Shown here: piece by piece, positions 31,805-37,919 of the stretch
Position numbering within the stretch: the first letter of the stretch is position 1
Layout: every line of letters starts with the position of its first letter
Source: a virus
Virus record (IMG/VR): IMGVR_UViG_3300018420_004001
Location: 1 to 40,205 of that record
Strand: one strand, 5' to 3'
DNA: 40,205 nucleotides
The notes under the pieces: generated by a model
What the model saw: only the letters and a program-made list of their open reading frames with translations
Told to the model about the DNA's origin: nothing
Database searches by the model: none
Program-made: the position numbers and the translations under genes

Positions 31805-32447
31805 CTGATTGTTTTATCCGTTGTGCAAATCTACAAGGACCTAATTCAAATAAGTCTCCTGTTGCTTTACCATTAATATAACATTGCTGTAAATTGCTGT
31901 GGTATCCACCTATTGGCATAAACATAACGTGATGTCTGTCTGCATTTACAGTGCGCAAGTCAAACTCAGGTGTGTTGTATCCGACAAATACTGGCGGAGG
32001 AACTTCTGTCATACCATACCAGTTAGCAACTGTTTGTACACCTTTGCTTGTAAATGCATCTATAAAGTCTTGTGTAATAGGACTGCTGCCTGTAACCATA
32101 TAGCGTACACTGCTCATATCTAAATCAGCAAAGCCTTTTGTATTTTTAAGCAGTTCGAGATGTTTTGGTATTAAACTAATAACTGTTGGATTAAACTTTT
32201 TAAAGTTTTCAACATAACTGTATGGATTGAAGTTACTGCTTAAAAGTTTTGCGCCTGCTTGTTGTGCAGGATATGCTGTAATAGTATAGTGGGCTATAGT
32301 GTTTGCAGGAAATACATCTATTACTCTATCATTGTCAGTAAGATTTATTTCTTGTATACTGGCTGCTGCGCATTCTTTAATATATTCCCAAGAGTGGTTA
32401 ACCACTTTAGGTTCGTCGGTTGAGCCAGATGTGAATAAAGTCAGCAT
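31776..32447 (-). CDS. Minimal ANL-superfamily adenylation domain
   Basis: Adenylate-forming enzymes activate carboxylates with ATP. This 223-residue protein starts almost on the phosphate-binding motif (MLTLFTSGSTDEPKVVNH, A3) and contains VISLIPKHLELL, VRYMVTGSSPITQ, the A5 motif NWYGMTEVPPP (residues 142-151) and TGDLFELG (A7) near the end. It lacks about 150 residues before A3 and the whole mobile C-terminal domain that carries the catalytic lysine. There is no upstream in-frame start, since a stop lies nine codons before the ATG. The start codon sits inside a 12-base-pair hairpin. It could adenylate only with a partner or have become a binding protein. Confidence 0.8.
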   Translation of the reverse strand: MLTLFTSGSTDEPKVVNHSWEYIKECAAASIQEINLTDNDRVIDVFPANTIAHYTITAYPAQQAGAKLLSSNFNPYSYVENFKKFNPTVISLIPKHLELLKNTKGFADLDMSSVRYMVTGSSPITQDFIDAFTSKGVQTVANWYGMTEVPPPVFVGYNTPEFDLRTVNADRHHVMFMPIGGYHSNLQQCYINGKATGDLFELGPCRFAQRIKQSDGDTWKTTV

Positions 32448-32468
32448 ACTATAATTTATGCTGACTTT
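32437..32468. terminator. Perfect 12-bp hairpin between the adhesin and ANL genes
   Basis: AAAGTCAGCATA (32437-32448) and TATGCTGACTTT (32457-32468) are perfectly complementary around an eight-base loop. On the plus strand the hairpin is followed by TTGTC and an AT-rich stretch. On the minus strand it contains the ATG of the ANL gene (32447). It could terminate plus-strand readthrough from the island and also mask translation of the ANL gene in readthrough mRNA from the adhesin. Confidence 0.6.
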
Positions 32469-32490
32469 TGTCTAATTTTGGTTAATCTGA

Positions 32491-33957
32491 TTATGCTTGA
32501 ATTGCAATTTGTACCCAAGCAGTACCTAAGTAAATAACTGCTTGTTGCTTAGTTGGGTTACTACCACTTGGATCCCAAGTAGCACCATCTGCAATAGCAA
32601 TCATACCTGCTGCTGGACTTGTTGGTTCTGCTGTCAATACAGCAAGTTTTGCAAATCCGTTGACGTCAAGTGTTGCTGCTGCATTTTCTTGGTTAACAGC
32701 AAGTCTACCTTGTGCATCAAAAGTAAGATATTTAAGTACTGGTGAACTACCTGTACCTCCATTGTTTGTGAATACAACTTTACCTTTAACTTGGTCTGAT
32801 GCTACAGTTTCGTTTGGATCAATTTGGAATCCAAAAATACTTGCTGGTACATAACCATTAACGCCTGTTTCAAATGCTCTTGATGAAAAGCCGCCAATAA
32901 ATTCACCTGCTGCTGGATTAGTTGGTGTAACAATATTATTGTGTCTTGAACTAAAAGTAATTTTACTTGAGTTTGTAATACTTGTACCACCTAGTGCAAC
33001 AACTTCAACTGGCTGCGAATAGTCAATGTTTGTAATTTGTAATGTTGGGCTAGGTGCAGCGTCAGTAACATCACCGATCTTAATAAGTGTTTCTGGAAGT
33101 TGTACTCTTAAAACGTTATCTGTAAAATTAACAGAACCGTTGTTTAAGTTTACTGTACCGTCTATTGCATTGATAAGTTGTGTACTATCGTCTGCAAACA
33201 CACTGCCATATAAGTCACCAAATATTGACCCAGCAGTAATGTTTCCGTTACTACTGTTTACAATAACAGTTGAGTCATCACCTACGATATCAACATTTAA
33301 TGAACCACCGCTTCCTGCGCCGCCGATTGGTCCACCATCAATAGTTGAGTTAGCAGGTAAGTTAACACCACCTGCACTGTTGCGTGACATTTGTGCTGTT
33401 CCTAAGTGGATAGTTGAACCACTTAAATATAAATCTTTGAATCTAGCAGCAGCACTACCAATGTCATACTGCTCATTAGCATTAGGAATAACATCTGTAC
33501 CTACTGTTCCGTTTAAGTTAATTACACCATTTACTGCATCAACCATTATAGTTGAGTCATCTGCACTAATAGAACCTTGATAGTCACCAGTGAAACGTGT
33601 AGCAGTTACGTTGCCAGTAATATTGATGTTACCGTTTCCTGTAATGTCTCTGCTGTTCATATCTACGTTTTGACGTAGTTGATCTAGCGAAACTGTAGCG
33701 TCTAATGTTCCTGCGCTGTCGTTGTAATTGAAACTTATACCTTGGTGTGTACTTGCAGTACCAAGCATTGCGCCGATAGCATCTTCCGCATCCTCGGCAT
33801 TAAAACCCGTTATTGGGGTTAAATCTTTTAATAATGTAGCACCATCGCCGATATACAGTTTTTGATCATCTGTAATCCAGATCATCTCACCCATTTGTGG
33901 GGGTGATGCAAGTACCTGTCTTTCCGCTTCAGTGCCGCGTCTAATTTGTAATGGCAT
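32491..33957 (-). CDS. Adhesin/tail-fibre-like structural protein with Mtd-like N-terminus
   Basis: 488 residues. The N-terminus MPLQIRRGTEAERQVLA, then PQMGEMIWITDDQKLYIGDG, is the attachment domain found in phage receptor-binding proteins such as the Bordetella phage tropism determinant and many fibre proteins. The middle contains three related repeats, marked ADDSTIMVDAVNGVINLN, GDDSTVIVNSSNGNI and ADDSTQLINAIDGTVNLN, plus IGSAAARFKDLYLSG, which is common in trimeric fibres. The C-terminus (QGRLAVNQENAAATLDVNG, ending YLGTAWVQIAIQA) is a typical terminal head. CAGGAG precedes the ATG and a late promoter lies about 45 bases upstream. It is expected to be part of the virion and contact the host. 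Confidence 0.85.
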   Translation of the reverse strand: MPLQIRRGTEAERQVLASPPQMGEMIWITDDQKLYIGDGATLLKDLTPITGFNAEDAEDAIGAMLGTASTHQGISFNYNDSAGTLDATVSLDQLRQNVDMNSRDITGNGNINITGNVTATRFTGDYQGSISADDSTIMVDAVNGVINLNGTVGTDVIPNANEQYDIGSAAARFKDLYLSGSTIHLGTAQMSRNSAGGVNLPANSTIDGGPIGGAGSGGSLNVDIVGDDSTVIVNSSNGNITAGSIFGDLYGSVFADDSTQLINAIDGTVNLNNGSVNFTDNVLRVQLPETLIKIGDVTDAAPSPTLQITNIDYSQPVEVVALGGTSITNSSKITFSSRHNNIVTPTNPAAGEFIGGFSSRAFETGVNGYVPASIFGFQIDPNETVASDQVKGKVVFTNNGGTGSSPVLKYLTFDAQGRLAVNQENAAATLDVNGFAKLAVLTAEPTSPAAGMIAIADGATWDPSGSNPTKQQAVIYLGTAWVQIAIQA

Positions 33958-34002
33958 ATTAATTAACTCCTGGCAACATCATATATTCGTTCTTATGCTT
34001 AG

Positions 34003-34010
34003 TATTTATG
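34003..34010 (-). promoter_or_regulatory. T4-type late promoter of the adhesin gene
   Basis: Minus strand CATAAATA followed by CT, an exact NATAAATA match. It lies 45 bases upstream of the ATG, leaving room for a leader with a CAGGAG ribosome site. Confidence 0.7.
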
Positions 34011-34036
34011 TCTAAACGAAATATAATGAAATGTTT

Positions 34037-34615
34037 CTAAGACAGCACATCTACGTCTGCTGCTATTATATAACGATATTTATCGCTTTGCGGAATGCCC
34101 GGACGATGCCAATAACTGCTAGGGTAAATTAACCAAGTAAAATCGCTAGGTTTTACAAAGAATTTACCATCATTTTCAGGGCCGTTAGGCGCTATTTCAG
34201 TGCCTGCTAGTTCCCTGTGTTCTGTATCTTCGGGTATGTGTAGATACCAAATTCCGCTAAAACTCTTAGGTGTTTCTTTGTGTTGATGATTATGCCAAAG
34301 TATCTCTCTATTTTCTTGTGTAGCCTTATTTGTTTTAAAACTCCACGCCTGCATATTAGCAATTTGCACTTCTCTACCGTGCCACATAAAAACACTCATA
34401 AGAAAACTCATTCTAAACTTTAACCAAAACGGCTCTGGTCTAGCAAATATGTTTTCTTTAGTTTGATATTTAGGACTGTTTTCCCAATAATTTCCTGCAT
34501 CAATAATACTGTTAACTGTTGTTATAGCATCATTGACATCCTGTTGTCCTATGATAGAACTCCAGTTGTACTTCTTAAATACTTCAGATTGATCTATTAC
34601 TGTGTGTTTGTCCAT
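34037..34615 (-). CDS. 2OG-Fe(II) oxygenase-like protein
   Basis: 192 residues. Core: LWHNHQHKE (His 108/110), SFSGIWYLHIPED, GTEIAPNG (Glu 140), then IYPSSYWHRPG (His 170) and Arg 181 in YRYIIAADV. The pattern HNHxH...SGIWYLHxP...P S xxxHRP...RY is that of a phage oxygenase group related to PF13759/PhyH-like proteins. Which acidic residue completes the triad is not clear. It ends 27 bases before the late promoter of the adhesin and its start overlaps the preceding gene as TAATG. Function unknown. Confidence 0.7.
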   Translation of the reverse strand: MDKHTVIDQSEVFKKYNWSSIIGQQDVNDAITTVNSIIDAGNYWENSPKYQTKENIFARPEPFWLKFRMSFLMSVFMWHGREVQIANMQAWSFKTNKATQENREILWHNHQHKETPKSFSGIWYLHIPEDTEHRELAGTEIAPNGPENDGKFFVKPSDFTWLIYPSSYWHRPGIPQSDKYRYIIAADVDVLS

Positions 34616-35352
34616 TAATACTCTTGTTGCCAGACAGCAGCAGAGTAACCTTTACCGTTAGTGTCACCGCCCTGGTTGTCTAGTTCTTCATTGTTGTACA
34701 TAATAGTATGTATCACATCTTCGCCATTAGGTGCTTCACTATAGGTTATTTTTAATTTCTTAGGATCAAATTCTCCAACAGTTTCTACTACGGCATCAAA
34801 AAATGTACCTTTCTCCATAGACAACATCTGTACAATGTATGTGCCTTTTTCAGGGTAAAGATCATCAATAGGATGAAGTATCTCTGTTTCGTAATCAGTT
34901 TGATCGCCTATGTTTCCAGCAAGTTCATTAATGTCGATAGGCTTTAGTGCTTCATTTAAATGTTTAGAATCCCAGCCATCGCCATCTTGTTCATCAACAC
35001 TAATGTTACCACTGTCAATAGATACACTATTAATGTGTTCAAACTCGCCAGGCATTTCGTACCAAGCACTGCGCCATTCTTTTCCATCGGCATCAGGACT
35101 CATTAAAAAGTCTGCTTCAGGCGGAACACTTTCAATATTTTCAAAATCAAAGTCTCCGTCTTCTGCATTAAGCATATAGTTTACAAGATCATTATCACCG
35201 TGTTCGTCTACAATAGGCTTCCAGAAATCATATGCTTCTTTGGTAAGTTTACCGTATACGTGTTCTCCACCGTAACCATAAACTTGCACACGGTAGTAAC
35301 GTTTGCCTTTTATGTTGTCAACTAGTTCTTGTTTTTGTTCTGCTGTTGCCAT
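34615..35352 (-). CDS. Hypothetical acidic phage protein, 245 aa
   Basis: Strongly acidic, with many Asp/Glu (LNAEDGDFDFENIESVPPEA, VDEQDGDGWDS). An N-terminal segment KGKRYYRVQVYGYGGEHVYG is beta-like. The second half, PEKGTYIVQMLSMEKGTFFD followed by FDPKKLKITYSEAPNGED, looks like a strand-rich domain. It resembles proteins from T4-like marine phages that I recall only as hypothetical. TAATG junctions on both sides place it in a tight operon with the membrane protein before it and the oxygenase after it. Confidence 0.65.
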   Translation of the reverse strand: MATAEQKQELVDNIKGKRYYRVQVYGYGGEHVYGKLTKEAYDFWKPIVDEHGDNDLVNYMLNAEDGDFDFENIESVPPEADFLMSPDADGKEWRSAWYEMPGEFEHINSVSIDSGNISVDEQDGDGWDSKHLNEALKPIDINELAGNIGDQTDYETEILHPIDDLYPEKGTYIVQMLSMEKGTFFDAVVETVGEFDPKKLKITYSEAPNGEDVIHTIMYNNEELDNQGGDTNGKGYSAAVWQQEY

Positions 35353-35723
35353 TAAACGTGTTCTCCACCTGGATCCTTTTCGTCAAGGTAAATTTTATAT
35401 GGATTGCCTTTTTTATCGTGATCAATTACATAACCACGGCTTCTTCCGTAAGAATGATAAGTTCCAAATCTCCAAGGTGAATGTTCTGCAACTTTAAACG
35501 TACCTACTGTAACAACAATTGCACCAATCAATGCAACGTGTGCAATAGCACTGACACCAAATGCAGTCCAACTACCAACAATAATAGCAAACGCAACACA
35601 CCACATCCAAGCAAGGACCTGCATAATTAAGTGTCGTGTGCTTAGATCGGGTATATGGCGTAGCGGATTCTTTTCATAATCCATTACACTATTCCAACTA
35701 TCATAAATCCATTGTCTCATCAT
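35352..35723 (-). CDS. Membrane protein with two helices, 123 aa
   Basis: N-terminal cytosolic segment (MMRQWIYDSWNSVMDYEKNP), then two hydrophobic helices at about residues 34-52 (VLAWMWCVAFAIIVGSWTAF) and 56-76 (VSAIAHVALIGAIVVTVGTF), and a basic, tyrosine-rich tail (HSYGRSRGYVIDHDKKGN). No known domain. TAATG junctions at both ends. Small two-helix proteins with a WxSVMDYEKNPLRHIPD-like start occur in T4-like cyanophages as hypothetical proteins, to my recollection. Confidence 0.65.
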   Translation of the reverse strand: MMRQWIYDSWNSVMDYEKNPLRHIPDLSTRHLIMQVLAWMWCVAFAIIVGSWTAFGVSAIAHVALIGAIVVTVGTFKVAEHSPWRFGTYHSYGRSRGYVIDHDKKGNPYKIYLDEKDPGGEHV

Positions 35724-35908
35724 TATCTCTTTCCTAAAAACCGTTTCGCCGCTTGTATTGGATTTTTCAATCCTTCATAGGTATCATCAATGAACCCTAT
35801 ATGTTTACTTAACTTAGCATCAAGTGCTTCAATAGTCAACTGTAATTTGTCAACTTTAAGTTCTAGTTTTTCCAATTTGTCTGAAAAGTCATCTTTTTGT
35901 TTTGCCAT
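35723..35908 (-). CDS. Small coiled-coil protein, 61 aa
   Basis: A heptad-rich helix, KLEKLELKVDKLQLTIEALD, spans about residues 11-35. It is followed by a short segment ending KNPIQAAKRFLGKR that could be an amphipathic or basic tail. It overlaps the upstream 52-residue gene by 20 bases and the downstream gene as TAATG. Confidence 0.65.
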   Translation of the reverse strand: MAKQKDDFSDKLEKLELKVDKLQLTIEALDAKLSKHIGFIDDTYEGLKNPIQAAKRFLGKR

Positions 35909-36047
35909 TTTCTAACTCCTCTGCTAGGATATTCAATAGTTCTATGAACTCGTGAACTGCTTTTAGTTTATCTTCTTGACTTGTGTCACTAAAAACTGTG
36001 TGTAATAGTTTTGGATATTCTTTATTTAAAGTTTCATTTATCGTCAT
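35889..36047 (-). CDS. Small helical protein, 52 aa
   Basis: Reads MTINETLNKEYPKLLHTVF, then a charged helix with KAVHEFIELLNILAEELENG and a TKR end. It begins inside the tail of a 28-residue membrane peptide gene and ends inside the start of the coiled-coil gene, which supports its reality. No family recognised. Confidence 0.6.
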   Translation of the reverse strand: MTINETLNKEYPKLLHTVFSDTSQEDKLKAVHEFIELLNILAEELENGKTKR

Positions 36048-36120
36048 TTTGTCTTACCTTAATAAGAACATACAAAACTAAAACACTAAATGGTATACCG
36101 ATAAAAAAGAGCCCTATCAC
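36034..36120 (-). CDS. Tiny single-helix membrane peptide, 28 aa
   Basis: GTG start overlapping the TGA of the preceding gene (GTGA). Sequence: MIGLFFIGIPFSVLVLYVLI followed by KVRQNDDK. One membrane helix with a charged cytosolic tail, so positive-inside topology is satisfied. The frame ends 13 bases past the next start. A GAAGAAGGG stretch upstream may act as ribosome site. Confidence 0.5.
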   Translation of the reverse strand: MIGLFFIGIPFSVLVLYVLIKVRQNDDK

Positions 36121-36683
36121 AAGAGCCCTTCTTCGGTTAATACAGAAACAGTTTCCTCAGACAGAGGAATCTCTGTCTTGAAGTTAAGATCAAGAACTTC
36201 GTCTTGAACTTTCTGCTTTTGCTTGGTAAGATTTTTTACCTCTGCTTTCGCTTGAGTAATTTGATCCTTACCAAGGATAGAAGTACTAATAGTATCTCTA
36301 CCATAGTACTCTTTATCGTCTCGATTCTTGATACGATCAAGACGACCTTTAATAACTTCCATCGAAGTCATTGGCTTTTGACTTGCAATAGAACGTAATT
36401 GCGAAATACGCTTTTCAATAAAAGCGGCTTTAGCAAGGTTAGTAGAAATGCCACAGTTAGCATTTGCAGTTGCTACCAAGGCACGAATATTATAAAATGC
36501 TTGAAGCAATTTCTGCCTACGAGCATCGTTGCCAAAGAAGTTATCGTTGGCAGTTTGAATTAAATCAACGGGATTTTCAAACTCGTTGATTTCTACTTGA
36601 GAGTCCATCTCTATGGAGCTCATAGCATCGTTGATGCTATTCTGGAGAGCGTTCGCTTTCCTCAGATTGATGTTCATCATCAT
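36117..36683 (-). CDS. Hypothetical helical phage protein, 188 aa
   Basis: Mostly alpha-helical. The N-terminus MMMNINLRKANALQNSINDA is followed by NDNFFGNDARRQKLLQAFYN, IRALVATANANCGISTNLA, EKRISQLRSIASQKPM and a C-terminal coiled coil (QAKAEVKNLTKQKQKVQDEV) ending DLNFKTEIPLSEETVSVLTE. Similar proteins occur in T4-like cyanophages without a known role, to my recollection. It overlaps the omega-like gene by 47 bases in a different frame, unusually long for this genome; one of the in-frame methionines at codons 1-3 is the start. Confidence 0.6.
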   Translation of the reverse strand: MMMNINLRKANALQNSINDAMSSIEMDSQVEINEFENPVDLIQTANDNFFGNDARRQKLLQAFYNIRALVATANANCGISTNLAKAAFIEKRISQLRSIASQKPMTSMEVIKGRLDRIKNRDDKEYYGRDTISTSILGKDQITQAKAEVKNLTKQKQKVQDEVLDLNFKTEIPLSEETVSVLTEEGLL

Positions 36684-36927
36684 CCTCCTGTGAGTTAATT
36701 TGATCTAGTTCGTATTGTGTTTTTTCTACACCGTGAAAGTGATCTCTTGTGTATTTCTTTTCTTCTATTTCGTGTAACGCAATCACTCCTGGCTTTACTG
36801 CTGTGCTGTCTACTTCAGGCTTTGCACCTTTTGAAAGTTGTCTACCACGTTTTGATGCCATCAGCACTAGTTCAAATGGACTTGCCTCTGAAACTTCAAT
36901 TGCCTTTTCTACAAATACTCTTGCCAT
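36637..36927 (-). CDS. rpoZ: RNA polymerase omega-subunit (RpoZ) homologue
   Basis: 96 residues. MARVFVEKAIEVSEASPFEL is followed by VLMASKRGRQLSKGAKPEVD, KPGVIALHEIEE and an acidic tail. Bacterial omega reads MARVTVEDCLxKVxNRFELV, LLAAKRARQL, then KPTVIALREIAE, so the match covers the whole conserved region (residues 1-56). Omega binds the beta-prime C-terminus and helps assemble RNA polymerase. The conserved NRF is SPF here. The remaining 40 residues are acidic (SQEDDDEHQSEESERSP). A phage omega is unexpected. It could stabilise or re-route host RNA polymerase, perhaps for late transcription. AAAGG precedes the ATG, and a sigma70-like promoter lies at 36946-36974. Confidence 0.75.
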   Translation of the reverse strand: MARVFVEKAIEVSEASPFELVLMASKRGRQLSKGAKPEVDSTAVKPGVIALHEIEEKKYTRDHFHGVEKTQYELDQINSQEDDDEHQSEESERSPE

Positions 36928-36945
36928 ATTGTGCCTTTCTATAAA

Positions 36946-36974
36946 AATATGTTAACAGCTCGATAAAAGGTCAA
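36946..36974 (-). promoter_or_regulatory. Sigma70-like promoter of the omega-like gene
   Basis: Minus strand TTGACC (36974-36969), 17 bases, CATATT (36951-36946), just upstream of the ATG at 36927. The -10 match is modest. Confidence 0.5.
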
Positions 36975-37217
36975 GTATTGGACAAAACAAATTTCAACAG
37001 CCTTGTCCAGGCCTTGCACAATTTACACATAAACAAAGTGCATAAACTGCTTACCTCCGACTTACAATAAACAAGCAATACTAAAGTCGGTTCACACAGT
37101 TAAGGTTTCAATACCTTTTCTATGTATGGAGACATTTGTTACCAAATATCGGGTCCAACCTAGTCTACCCTTTACCTCGCCGGTTACTTTAAAATACTAA
37201 AGTATTTCTTAGTAACA
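36975..37217 (-). ncRNA. Candidate structured noncoding RNA or long leader
   Basis: No coding frame of meaningful length. It begins about seven bases after a good promoter with a hairpin at 37216-37183 (GTTACT/AGTAAC outside, AAATAC/GTATTT inside, UUUA loop). Next comes a segment far richer in GC than its surroundings (about 37187-37150, with CCGGCGAGG and GGGTAG...ACCC). Then a stem at 37149-37132 has a GUAA (GNRA) tetraloop, followed by AAGGT/ACCTT (37117-37102) and a long-loop stem CCGACTT/AAGTCGG (37090-37057). No tRNA or known riboswitch was recognised. The 3' end is undefined; the transcript may run on into the omega-like gene. Confidence 0.5.
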
Positions 37218-37223
37218 GTATTT

Positions 37224-37252
37224 AATATAGCAGTCTTTACTGTAAAAGTCAA
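37224..37252 (-). promoter_or_regulatory. Sigma70-like promoter of the noncoding region
   Basis: Minus strand TTGACT (37252-37247), 17-base spacer, TATATT (37229-37224). Five of six matches in each box. Confidence 0.7.
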
Positions 37253-37255
37253 GTA

Positions 37256-37876
37256 TTATTTTTCCATTTTGGACATTAATCTTACGTCCCAAGCCAAAAT
37301 AGTTCTTTCTCCCTGTCCTTTCCACGGATATACTGTATGTGGAATATGACTAGGAAAGATAATCATTTTGAGCGGCTGTGGTTGAAATCGCCACTGATCT
37401 GTGAATATTAAATGTGCTGGGTTCCTAACTACTGGAAACCTAAATTCAATTTGAGAATCTGAAGGTTTGGATTCAGTGTCAAGATCAGGTACATCAATAT
37501 AGATATTACCGCTGATATGTGCTTCGTGATTGTGTAGAGCTTGGTAGTCACCTTCTGTTTGTTTTATAGTCCAAGCACTTATAAGTGTAGGTTCAAATCC
37601 TGCAAGATCGTTAATACCTTGTGTTCTCACTACATTATCTATATAATCTTTACAACGGCTTTCAATAAACGTTTTAAGAAAGTCAGTGTTTAGACCAAAC
37701 TCATTTGGAACTAGTTGTACTTGCTGACCACCTCTAATGCTAATGTTTGGATTGCCCTCATCATTATGCTCGTTCTTTGTGTGTGCGTGGTCAACAATAT
37801 GTTTTAATTGAATATGGACTTCAGATGAAATATCATCTACTGCCATTACTGTTGGATTAAAATAAGCAAACTTCAT
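37256..37876 (-). CDS. 2OG-Fe(II) oxygenase, PF13759-like
   Basis: 206 residues from ATG 37876. Core: QALHNHEAHISGNIYIDVPD (His 115/117), then IEFRFPV, LKMIIFPSHIPHTVYPWKGQ (His 180) and Arg 191 in GERTILAWDV. This HNHxxxxxSGxxYIxxP...FPSxxxHxVxPxxGxxxR layout is the signature of the 2OG-FeII_Oxy_5 family, frequent in marine T4-like phages. A GTG 30 bases further upstream lies inside the hairpin after dnaK and is not favoured. An exact late box ends five bases before the ATG and no Shine-Dalgarno is visible, so this too may be a leaderless late gene. Confidence 0.85.
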   Translation of the reverse strand: MKFAYFNPTVMAVDDISSEVHIQLKHIVDHAHTKNEHNDEGNPNISIRGGQQVQLVPNEFGLNTDFLKTFIESRCKDYIDNVVRTQGINDLAGFEPTLISAWTIKQTEGDYQALHNHEAHISGNIYIDVPDLDTESKPSDSQIEFRFPVVRNPAHLIFTDQWRFQPQPLKMIIFPSHIPHTVYPWKGQGERTILAWDVRLMSKMEK

Positions 37877-37881
37877 ATCAA

Positions 37882-37889
37882 TATTTATG
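37882..37889 (-). promoter_or_regulatory. T4-type late promoter box before the 2OG oxygenase
   Basis: Minus strand CATAAATA, exact NATAAATA match, followed by TTGAT and the ATG at 37876. Confidence 0.6.
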
Positions 37890-37912
37890 GGGTAGCACCT
37901 AAGCACTACCCC
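37889..37912 (-). terminator. Hairpin after dnaK
   Basis: GGGGTAG / CTACCCC seven-base-pair stem with a ten-base loop, eight bases after the dnaK stop and directly before the late box. No U-tract follows on the minus strand, so it may stabilise the dnaK mRNA end or pause polymerase rather than act as a classical terminator. On the plus strand CTACCCC is followed by TTTCTGATTATTTCTTTT. Confidence 0.5.
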
Positions 37913-37919
37913 TTTCTGA

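Noticed and set aside
36103-36130. Two copies of GGGCTCTT flanking the end of the 188-residue gene, with a T-run
   Set aside because: They are direct, not inverted, repeats, so they cannot form a terminator stem.
37099-37136. GTTTCAATACC-like sequence reminiscent of a CRISPR repeat
   Set aside because: It occurs once, with no spacers or second copy; the segment is explained as part of a structured RNA.
36990-37220. A tRNA in the noncoding gap
   Set aside because: No TTCGA-type T-loop, no CCA-compatible acceptor stem and no anticodon arm of the right spacing could be found on either strand.
37877-37906. GTG start ten codons upstream of the oxygenase ATG at 37876
   Set aside because: It lies inside the hairpin and late-promoter box after dnaK; the ATG gives the usual family start.
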